DNA of 20,711 nucleotides from Desulforhopalus sp. (GTDB taxonomy: Bacteria > Desulfobacterota > Desulfobulbia > Desulfobulbales > Desulfocapsaceae), in NCBI GenBank assembly GCA_023231425.1, contig JALNVI010000050.1:1-20711 (forward strand), written 5' to 3'. The notes under the pieces are model-generated. The model ran no database searches. It was not told the DNA's origin and was given only the letters and a program-made list of their open reading frames with translations. The position numbers and the translations under genes are program-made. How positions within the stretch are numbered: the stretch's first letter is position 1; every line of letters begins with the position of its first letter. Positions 14,995 through 20,711 of the stretch are shown here, piece after piece.

Positions 14995-15426
14995 TCACAT
15001 GCTGTAGATCTGCTCCTTGCTCACCAGTTTCACACCGGTTCCTTCGAGAACCTTTACTGCATTATCCATGTGCTCAAAACGGGAAATGATGATGGCATTC
15101 TCACCGGAACGGTTAACGAAGGCATACATATATTCCACGCTGACTCCCGCATCAGCGAGGTGCCCGAGAACGGTGGCGAGACCGCCGATACGATCTTCAA
15201 CCTCAATGGCAACCACCTCTGTAACAACAACGGTAAAACCGCCATCCTGCAGACATTTGGCCGCCTTTTGCGGATTATCAACAATCAACCTCAAAATACC
15301 GAAATCAGCAGTATCAGCCACTGACAGGGCCCGAATATTAATCTTATTATCTGCAAGAATTTTGGTGATAGCCGCCAGGCGGCCAGGCTTGTTTTCTACA
15401 AAGACTGCAATCTGCTCAACGAGCAT
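14995..15426 (-). CDS. Tandem ACT-domain protein
   Basis: 143 aa made of two ACT domains and nothing else. The first is at about 1-68 (VEQIAVFVENKPGRLAAITK, NINIRALSVAD-like strand, LRLIVDNPQKA) and the second at about 69-143 (VVAIEVEDRIGGLATVLGHL, VSVEYMYAFVN, AIIISRFE). ACT domains usually bind amino acids. Lying between two arylacetyl-CoA ligase genes, it is a good candidate sensor of an aromatic amino acid or related acid that tunes the ligases or the oxidoreductase. That role is inferred. ATG 15426 has a strong GGAGGA ribosome binding site. Proteins of this type next to paaK are common in Desulfobacterota and related anaerobes (from memory). Confidence 0.92.
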   Translation of the reverse strand: MLVEQIAVFVENKPGRLAAITKILADNKINIRALSVADTADFGILRLIVDNPQKAAKCLQDGGFTVVVTEVVAIEVEDRIGGLATVLGHLADAGVSVEYMYAFVNRSGENAIIISRFEHMDNAVKVLEGTGVKLVSKEQIYSM

Positions 15427-15445
15427 AGTGTCCTCCTTTTCTTGA

Positions 15446-15470
15446 GGGAACCTTGAAATACGTTTCGAGG
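15446..15470 (+). repeat. Short left-end fragment of the CCTTGAA repeat
   Basis: GGGAACCTTGAAATACGTTTCGAGG resembles the left end of the repeat with its middle shortened (CCTTGAA...TTCGAGG). It lies in the 79-bp gap between the first paaK and the ACT gene, just upstream of the ACT ribosome binding site. It is short enough that chance cannot be excluded. Confidence 0.4.
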
Positions 15471-15505
15471 AAAGATCTCCCCGCTGACGAACCCGGTGTG
15501 CAGCC

Positions 15506-16819
15506 TCAGCTCAGTTTACGCTTATCGATAACCCGCGCGGCCTTGCCTTCACTACGCTGAATAGATTTGGGTTCGACCAGTTTGACAGTAACTGTTACAC
15601 CGAGATAATCTTTGATCTCTTTTTTGATGCCTGCACCGAGACTCTCGAGACGGCGGACCTTGTCGGAGAAAAACTGTTCACTGACCTCTACCTCCACCGT
15701 CATGGTGTCGAGATTCCCCTTACGATCAACAACGATCTGATAATGAGGTTCCACACCTTCCACACCCATCAGAACATGTTCCACCTGACTCGGGAAGACG
15801 TTGACACCGCGAATGATCAACATGTCATCGGTACGACCGGTCACCTTCGCCATCCGCACCAGGGTACGTCCGCAGGCGCAGGGCTCACGGTAGAGACGGC
15901 TAATATCACGGGTGCGGTAACGGATAAGCGGGAAAGCCTCCTTGGTGAGGGTGGTGAAGACCAGCTCGCCCTCTTCACCCTCCGGCAGAACCTCACCGGT
16001 TTCGGGGTTGATCACCTCCGGCAGGAAGTGGTCTTCCGCGATATGCATGCCGCGTTTGGAGAATTGACACTCCTGCGCCACTCCCGGTCCCATGATCTCA
16101 GAGAGACCGTAGATGTCGGTCGCTTTGAGGTTGAGCTTTTTCTCCACCTCCTCACGCATATTCTCACTCCACGGCTCAGCACCGAAAACGCCGATACGCA
16201 GAGACAGTTTCTTCGGATCAATACCCACGGTCTCCATCGCGTCCGCAAGGTTGAGAGCATAGGATGGTGTAGAAAGCAGCACGGTGGAACCGAAGTCCCG
16301 CAAGAGAGTCACCTGCCGGCGGGAGTTCCCTCCTGAAGCAGGCACCACCGCAGCACCAAGTTTCTCAATTCCGTAGTGGGCACCAAGTCCGCCGGTAAAG
16401 AGACCATAACCGTAGGCGTTATGGACGATATCATTTTTTGTCGCTCCAGCGGTGACGAGAGACCGGGCAACGATATTCGCCCACAGGTCAATATCCTTTC
16501 TGGTATAGCCGACGACGGTCGGTTTACCGGTGGTGCCAGAAGAGGCGTGAATCCGGACCACCTCAGACATCGGCGTGGCAAAGAGACCAAAGGGATAGTT
16601 ATCCCGCAGATCTGCCTTCACGGTAAAAGGAAGCAGCCGCAGGTCACCGACGCTTTTGATATGCTCCGGCCTCAGTCCGATGGCATCCATTTTTTCACGA
16701 TACGGCAGGACCCTTTCATACATCCGTTTGACCAGCTTCTGCAGACGAATCAACTGGATAGACTCCAGTCCCGCACGGGGCATGGTCTCTATCTCATCAT
16801 TCCAGTATTGAGAATCCAT
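15506..16819 (-). CDS. paaK: Phenylacetate-CoA ligase family protein (first paralogue)
   Basis: 437 aa. ATP + arylacetate + CoA to arylacetyl-CoA + AMP + PPi is the family reaction. Motifs: HASSGTTG at 91-98 followed by KPTVVGYT; YGYGLFTGGLGAHYG; FGAEPWSENMR; DIYGLSEIMGPGVAQEC; RYRTRDISRLYREPCACGRT; TDDMLIIRGVNVFPSQ; and the C-terminal SEGKAARVIDKR. Its usual length is about 430-440 aa, so it is complete. It follows iorB by 114 bp. That gap holds a palindrome and a short repeat-like hairpin, so the paaK-ACT-paaK part may have its own promoter. With iorAB upstream, its product or substrate is the arylacetyl-CoA handled by the oxidoreductase. Confidence 0.93.
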   Translation of the reverse strand: MDSQYWNDEIETMPRAGLESIQLIRLQKLVKRMYERVLPYREKMDAIGLRPEHIKSVGDLRLLPFTVKADLRDNYPFGLFATPMSEVVRIHASSGTTGKPTVVGYTRKDIDLWANIVARSLVTAGATKNDIVHNAYGYGLFTGGLGAHYGIEKLGAAVVPASGGNSRRQVTLLRDFGSTVLLSTPSYALNLADAMETVGIDPKKLSLRIGVFGAEPWSENMREEVEKKLNLKATDIYGLSEIMGPGVAQECQFSKRGMHIAEDHFLPEVINPETGEVLPEGEEGELVFTTLTKEAFPLIRYRTRDISRLYREPCACGRTLVRMAKVTGRTDDMLIIRGVNVFPSQVEHVLMGVEGVEPHYQIVVDRKGNLDTMTVEVEVSEQFFSDKVRRLESLGAGIKKEIKDYLGVTVTVKLVEPKSIQRSEGKAARVIDKRKLS

Positions 16820-16862
16820 TTATTCTTAAATCCTTTTTTCTGAGACTTTATATGTAACACTT

Positions 16863-16884
16863 TGTTATTATGACATTAATAACA
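16863..16884 (-). promoter_or_regulatory. Palindrome upstream of paaK, candidate operator
   Basis: Perfect 8-bp arms TGTTATTA (16863-16870) and TAATAACA (16877-16884) around TGACAT. On the minus strand a TATAAA-like -10 candidate (near 16848-16853) lies just downstream, so the dyad would sit around the -35 region, as expected for a repressor site. No regulator gene of the usual PaaX/PaaR or TetR kind is visible in the window. Confidence 0.45.
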
Positions 16885-16919
16885 CCTTGAACACGCAGGA
16901 AGGTCCTTCATATTCAAGG
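16885..16919 (+). repeat. Short hairpin with CCTTGAA/TTCAAGG ends
   Basis: CCTTGAA (16885-16891) and TTCAAGG (16913-16919) flank an inner GAAGG-T-CCTTC stem (16899-16909). The ends match those of the dispersed repeat, and CCTTCATATTCAAGG resembles its CGTTCATATTCGAGG segment, so it may be a deletion derivative. It also follows the iorB stop by 15 bp on the minus strand and could act as a transcript-end hairpin, though it lacks a T-run. Confidence 0.45.
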
Positions 16920-16933
16920 CTTGTACATGGATG

Positions 16934-17512
16934 TCAACTCACTTTACGACCGAGGGCAAAAGCTTTGAGATTCACATCCCGGAAACGCTCTTTCACCTGG
17001 GTGTTGATAACCTCTTCATAAACCGAGGGGGCCATCGGCAGGAAATTACTCAATACACCGACCATGACCACATTGACAGTCTTGATTTCGCCTGCCTCAC
17101 TCGCCAGAGCAAAGGCATCCACAGGAATCACCGTGATCCCTTTTTCGGTGAGCCTGTCGAGAATGTTTTCGGGATACTCAACCGAACCATTGGCAACAGA
17201 GGGAGGCAGCAGCTTCTGGGTATTGACAATCACCCGGCTGCCCTTGTGCAGCATGGGCAGGTAGCGAACAGCTTCCATCATTTCAAAGGCCATCTGCAAA
17301 TCAACTTTTCCAGGTTCAATCAGCGGGGAATAGACTTTTTTGCCATACCGAAGCTCGGCTGTTACGGAACCTCCACGCTGAGCCATGCCATGTACTTCAC
17401 TCTTTTTCGCGTCAAAACCCGCGTCGAGCAGAGCGTATGCCACAATCTCGCTCGCCAGCAGAATGCCCTGACCACCAACCCCTGAAAAGAGGATATTTCC
17501 TGATTTTTCCAT
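16934..17512 (-). CDS. iorB: Indolepyruvate:ferredoxin oxidoreductase, beta subunit
   Basis: 192 aa, the gamma-type (POR_C) subunit. It opens with GNILFSGVGGQGILLASEIV, the glycine-rich GVGGQG signature, followed by KKSEVHGMAQRGGSV, also diagnostic. Length fits the family (about 190-200 aa). It lies 11 bp downstream of iorA with a GGAGGAG ribosome binding site, so the subunits are translated together. With IorA it oxidatively decarboxylates arylpyruvates to arylacetyl-CoA, reducing ferredoxin. The reverse reductive carboxylation is also possible with low-potential ferredoxin. Confidence 0.95.
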   Translation of the reverse strand: MEKSGNILFSGVGGQGILLASEIVAYALLDAGFDAKKSEVHGMAQRGGSVTAELRYGKKVYSPLIEPGKVDLQMAFEMMEAVRYLPMLHKGSRVIVNTQKLLPPSVANGSVEYPENILDRLTEKGITVIPVDAFALASEAGEIKTVNVVMVGVLSNFLPMAPSVYEEVINTQVKERFRDVNLKAFALGRKVS

Positions 17513-17523
17513 GATACTCCTCC

Positions 17524-19338
17524 TTATGCCTCTTTACGGGTAATAGCGTCGAATTTGCACAGAGAAGCGCACTGTCCGCAGCTGTTGCAGATATTCTCGT
17601 CAATCTTCGAAACACCCTTCTGGGTTCTTTTGTACCCTTTTGCTTCAGCTTCACCCTCGCCAAACTTCGTCCAGCTGATAGCCGGGCAGCCGAGGCGGAT
17701 GCAGGAACCGCAGCCGACACAGTTTTCCTGACGGGTATAATAACTTACCGCCTTGCGTTCTTTCATCTCCGGCAACAGCACACACGGCGCACGGGAGATA
17801 ACCACTGACATTTCTTCACAGTCCATGGCCTCCTTGAGCACCTTGCGGGTCTCAGGGACCTCATGGGGATTAACCGTCCAGATGTGTTTGACACCAATCG
17901 CCCGACAGAGTCCCTCAATATCAAGACTGGTGGCGGGATCTCCTTTTATCGACTTCCCGGATGCCGGATTCTGCTGCTGTCCAGTCATGGCGGTAATACG
18001 GTTGTCGAGGATAATCAGCGTTGCTGAAGAACCGTTATAAACGCTGTTGAGCAGGCCGGTAATACCGGAGTGCATAAAGGTGGAGTCACCAATAACACTG
18101 ACCACCTTGTTGTGAACCGATTCTCCTTTTGCTCCCGCGTTTTCCAGGGCCTTGATCATGCCATGGGCAATGGTAACCGAAGCTCCCATGCAGACACAGG
18201 AATCCATGGCATTGAGCGGCGGCAGGAAACCGAGAGTATAACAGCCGATATCACCGGAAACAAAGACATTCATCCGTGAGAGATTGAAGAAAATACCACG
18301 GTGCGGACAACCGGCGCACATATTCGGCGGCCGGGGCGGCAATGCACTGGCCTCAAAGCACTTTTCTACAGTTTCCGGCACAATTGAGCGACGGACAATG
18401 GCTGTGTTGAGTTCACCCTGATTCGGGACCAGTTCCTTGCCTTTGCAGGCAACGCCCATCGCTTTAATATGAGTTTCCAGAAAGGGATCCAGTTCTTCAA
18501 CGATGAAAAGCTCGTCAACACTGTCGGCAAAGGCCTTAATTTTTTTCTCCGGCAGGGGCCAGCACATACCGAGTTTAAGGACACTTGCCTCTGGGAAAAC
18601 TTCTTTCACATAGAGATAGCTTACCCCGGAGCAGATGAAGCCCCGTTTCGTGTCGCCTTTCTCAATGCGGTTGATTTCAATCGTCTCGGCTATTTCACGA
18701 TTTTTCGTCATGCGCTCTTCCACATAGACACGGCGTTTTCGTGCCAGTGCCGGCAACATGACCTGTTTGGGAGCGTTTTTCACCACTGAGGCAACTGCAC
18801 GGGGGGCAACTTCACCTTTCTCCACGATCCCTTTCACATGGCTGACCCGGGTGGTCATGCGCACCAGCACGGGGGTGTCAAGTTCTTCGCTGAGGCGATA
18901 GCCCAGCTTGATGAACTCTTTTGCTTCGGCAGGATCGGACGGCTCCAGCATGGGCAGTTTGGCGGCAAAGGCGTAGTTACGGTTGTCCTGCTCGTTCTGT
19001 GAACTGTGCATCTCAGGGTCGTCGGCGGTAATCACCACCAGTCCACCACGGACACCGGTATAGGCCGCAGTAAAGAGAGGATCCGCGGCGACATTGAGGC
19101 CGACATGTTTCATAGTCGCCAGCGCACGGCTTCCAGCAAAAGAAGCCCCAATAGCTACTTCCAGCCCTACTTTTTCGTTGGGGGCCCACTCGCAGTAAAC
19201 CTCATCATACTTGACGAGATTTTCAAGGATTTCGGTAGACGGCGTTCCAGGATACCCCGAAGCGACAGAAACAGCCGCTTCGAATGCACCAAGGGCAAGA
19301 GCCTCGTTTCCCGACATCCAGAATTGATTTTTGTTCAT
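17524..19338 (-). CDS. iorA: Indolepyruvate:ferredoxin oxidoreductase, alpha subunit
   Basis: 604 aa from ATG 19338, which has GGAGAAGG just upstream. The frame stays open to 19506, but the extra 56 residues look non-native and lack a ribosome binding site. N-terminal POR-like domain: MSGNEALALGAFEAAV, SGYPGTPSTEILE. The thiamine diphosphate domain in the second half has CAGCPHRG, GDIGCYTLG and IGDSTFMHSGITGLLNSVYN. The C-terminus carries two iron-sulfur motifs, CVGCGSCIRLGCP from residue 540 (the family's unusual spacing) and CNSCGQCASLCKF from residue 584. It catalyses ferredoxin-dependent oxidation of indole-, phenyl- or hydroxyphenylpyruvate with CoA in the cytoplasm. As first gene of the iorA-iorB-paaK-ACT-paaK operon it sets the pathway: aromatic amino acid degradation, or the reverse, salvage of arylacetates into aromatic amino acids. 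Confidence 0.95.
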   Translation of the reverse strand: MNKNQFWMSGNEALALGAFEAAVSVASGYPGTPSTEILENLVKYDEVYCEWAPNEKVGLEVAIGASFAGSRALATMKHVGLNVAADPLFTAAYTGVRGGLVVITADDPEMHSSQNEQDNRNYAFAAKLPMLEPSDPAEAKEFIKLGYRLSEELDTPVLVRMTTRVSHVKGIVEKGEVAPRAVASVVKNAPKQVMLPALARKRRVYVEERMTKNREIAETIEINRIEKGDTKRGFICSGVSYLYVKEVFPEASVLKLGMCWPLPEKKIKAFADSVDELFIVEELDPFLETHIKAMGVACKGKELVPNQGELNTAIVRRSIVPETVEKCFEASALPPRPPNMCAGCPHRGIFFNLSRMNVFVSGDIGCYTLGFLPPLNAMDSCVCMGASVTIAHGMIKALENAGAKGESVHNKVVSVIGDSTFMHSGITGLLNSVYNGSSATLIILDNRITAMTGQQQNPASGKSIKGDPATSLDIEGLCRAIGVKHIWTVNPHEVPETRKVLKEAMDCEEMSVVISRAPCVLLPEMKERKAVSYYTRQENCVGCGSCIRLGCPAISWTKFGEGEAEAKGYKRTQKGVSKIDENICNSCGQCASLCKFDAITRKEA

Positions 19339-19690
19339 ACCTTCTCCAAAAGAGTAAATATTCAATAAATATAGAAAAAAGACATCGGGTAAACTACCCC
19401 GAAGAGAGTGGCTCGGCAAGTGAAAAAGGTCAGTGAAATGAATGGTTGAAGGTTTTGCGCAACCTGAAAAAGAACAGTATAGTTTGAAAAGAATTGGTAA
19501 ACGCACCAGATCTTGAAGACAAACAAGGGTACCTTGAAACAGCTTATATTTCGTTCATATTCGAGGTACAGGAGGGAATTTACCACAGCCATATGATTGA
19601 TATCCCGAGGATAATTTTTTGGCTGTAACGAAGAAGATGCACGATTATTCAAGGTAGCCATAAGAGATAATTAAAAAAGGAGGAGTAACC
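19339..19690. other. Divergent intergenic region between iorA and the CBS-ACT gene
   Basis: 352 bp that should hold the promoters of both the minus-strand ior operon and the plus-strand CBS-ACT gene. The half near iorA is AT-rich without a clear motif. The half near the CBS-ACT gene is occupied by repeat copy D (19527-19659), followed by a strong GGAGGAG ribosome binding site at 19679-19685. Confidence 0.5.
19527..19659 (+). repeat. Dispersed CCTTGAA repeat, copy D (full, internally shortened)
   Basis: 133 bp from GGGTACCTTGAAACAGCTTA to GATTATTCAAGGTAGCC, with inverted ends (GGGTACCTTGAA versus the complement GGCTACCTTGAA). It shares CGTTCATATTCGAGG, ACAGGAGG, TTTACCACAG, GAGGATAATTTTTTG and GTAACGAAGAAGATGC with other copies. 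Relative to copies B2 and C it lacks the CGACGTCTCG block. It ends 31 bp before the CBS-ACT start codon. Confidence 0.88.
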
Positions 19691-20365
19691 ATGTATATAG
19701 GTCAGATCATGCACCGGGATCTTATCACCGTTCATCCGGAGACCAGTATTGCTGAAGCGGATCGCCTTGTTAAAAAGAAGGGAATCGATCATCTGCCGGT
19801 GGTGAACAGCAGTAACAAACTTGTGGGAGTGATCTCTGATCGTGATATTAAAAGCTACTCTGCCTCCCCCGCCACCACCCTTTCCGTCCATGAATTGACC
19901 TATCTTCTGGAAAAGCTTGAGGTCTCCGAGCTGATGAGCAGTCCGGTAATCACAGTACCGCCGGAGACCACCATCGAACGGGCAGCCTATGTCATGGTAG
20001 AAAAGCATATCAGCTCCCTGCCGGTAGTGGATGGTGAAACGCTGGTGGGTATCATCACGCGCACGGACGTTCTCAAGTTTTTGCTGCGGACCATCGGCCT
20101 CGGCGAGGACAGTACCCGCGTTGAGATCTTCGTGCGCGACGGCATCGGCCAGCTGGCCAGAATATGTTCTATTTTCCGCGACGCAGGCATCAACATCCTG
20201 AGTCTCATCAGTTGCCCTGAACCTGAATATGAAGGAATTACCCAGCTCGTACTGCGGGTAAACAAAAATGATGAGGAAAAAGCCCTGACCACCCTCAGGG
20301 AAAAAGGGATCAAGGCCAAAGGAAAATATGTGACAGATATCACGCCCTGGCTGCCCGAAGAGTAG
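19691..20365 (+). CDS. CBS-pair plus ACT domain protein (AcuB-like)
   Basis: 224 aa. Two CBS motifs (residues about 1-60, MHRDLITVHPETSIAEADRL ... LVGVISDRDIK; and about 78-137, MSSPVITVPPETTIERAAYV ... LVGIITRTDVL) form a Bateman module that would bind an adenine nucleotide. An ACT domain at about 145-215 (VEIFVRDGIGQLARICSIFR, NILSLISCPE) would bind a small ligand, usually an amino acid. This domain order matches AcuB-like proteins. The divergent position next to iorA, and a second ACT protein inside the ior/paaK operon, suggest a link to amino acid or acyl-CoA metabolism, but its target is unknown. Strong GGAGGAG ribosome binding site 5 nt upstream. Confidence 0.93.
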   Translation: MYIGQIMHRDLITVHPETSIAEADRLVKKKGIDHLPVVNSSNKLVGVISDRDIKSYSASPATTLSVHELTYLLEKLEVSELMSSPVITVPPETTIERAAYVMVEKHISSLPVVDGETLVGIITRTDVLKFLLRTIGLGEDSTRVEIFVRDGIGQLARICSIFRDAGINILSLISCPEPEYEGITQLVLRVNKNDEEKALTTLREKGIKAKGKYVTDITPWLPEE

Positions 20366-20454
20366 GAAGAGCAGTCCCGGTGTCAAGGGGACATCGAATA
20401 TGAAGGAAATACAAGATGTTTCAAGAGACTCTCAAATTCTGAAAGAAAAATAAA

Positions 20455-20711
20455 ATGACACCGAAACAACCCGGGAACAGAGTTCTTGCAGCAAGCGGCA
20501 GTCCACGAAGAAATGGCAATTCAGATATTCTCTTACAAGAGATTGCATCCGGGGTGAAGCAGCACGATACTCCGGTAAAATTTCTCAACCTGACACAGTG
20601 CAGTTTCAAGGCTGTATCGGTTGTGAAAAATGCAGAAAAACAAAGATCTGTACAGGGTTGATTGACGGCATGTCGACCCTCTACCCGGATACTATCGCCG
20701 CAAAGGGGCTG
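20455..20711 (+). pseudogene. NADPH-dependent FMN reductase-like (flavodoxin fold) gene, frameshifted and cut by window end
   Basis: The frame from ATG 20455 begins NRVLAASGSPRRNGNSDILL, the SGSPRxxGNS/T flavin-phosphate loop of iron-sulfur flavoprotein/FMN reductase-type proteins, and continues to LTQCSF. It then reads out of register to a stop at 20659-20661. One frame over, the sequence continues with FQGCIGCEKCRKTKICTGLI and DGMSTLYPDTIAAKGL to the window end. This is the family's next block (C..C..C....C...DDM..LY). A missing base at about 20602-20604 explains this: either a real inactivating deletion or a sequencing error. The ribosome binding site is weak. If repaired, the protein would carry a CxxCxxC-type cluster motif and act in redox chemistry. 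Confidence 0.75.

Noticed and set aside
15743..16843. Two long plus-strand open frames (197 and 155 codons) opposite the first paaK
   Set aside because: Antisense shadows of a clear ligase gene with no recognisable motifs.
17524..19506. Longer iorA start at 19506
   Set aside because: The extra 56 residues precede a strong ribosome binding site and the conserved N-terminus at 19338; family members start near MSGNEA.

Overview
The window looks like chromosomal DNA of an anaerobic Gram-negative bacterium. The best guess is a sulfate- or sulfur-metabolising Desulfobacterota (Desulfobulbales-like) organism. This is inferred from gene content (indolepyruvate:ferredoxin oxidoreductase with two phenylacetate-CoA ligases and a tandem-ACT protein, a CstA-type carrier, a periplasmic-binding-protein/diguanylate cyclase pair), not from a marker gene. 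There are no rRNA or tRNA genes, no CRISPR array, and no intact mobile element.

Layout. (1) 1-4236, + strand: the end of a LytTR response regulator, a LytS/BtsS-type histidine kinase and a CstA/BtsT-type carrier closed by a strong terminator, a likely pyruvate-sensing and uptake module. (2) 4237-8008: a gene-poor GC-rich stretch and a double repeat, then a LivK-type periplasmic binding protein overlapping by 20 nt a membrane diguanylate cyclase whose sensor region resembles TorS. This is probably a ligand-to-c-di-GMP signalling pair. (3) 8009-13598: an AT-rich accessory segment. It holds a broken small membrane-protein gene, a decayed IS30-family transposase, a DUF3015 gene, a DUF4105/Lnb_N gene, a secreted PEBP-like gene and a truncated IS630-family transposase. 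(4) 13599-19338, - strand: iorA-iorB-paaK-ACT-paaK, interconverting arylpyruvates, arylacetyl-CoA and arylacetates. (5) 19691-20711, + strand: an AcuB-like CBS-ACT protein, then a frameshifted NADPH-dependent FMN reductase-like gene running off the window.

The most unusual feature is a dispersed, non-coding repeat family of about 130-165 bp, bounded by CCTTGAA...TTCAAGG inverted ends. There are five substantial copies, all in the same orientation (2351, 4689, 4759, 8194, 19527), plus end fragments near 13372, 15446 and 16885. One copy supplies the last codons and stop of the sensor kinase. Two copies end 24-31 bp before a gene start. One solo end lies exactly where the IS630 remnant stops. 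It behaves like a MITE or REP-like family, and I know of no name for it.

Limits: everything is read by eye from sequence. Protein families are assigned from recognised motifs, not from a search. Repeat boundaries are approximate to a few bases.
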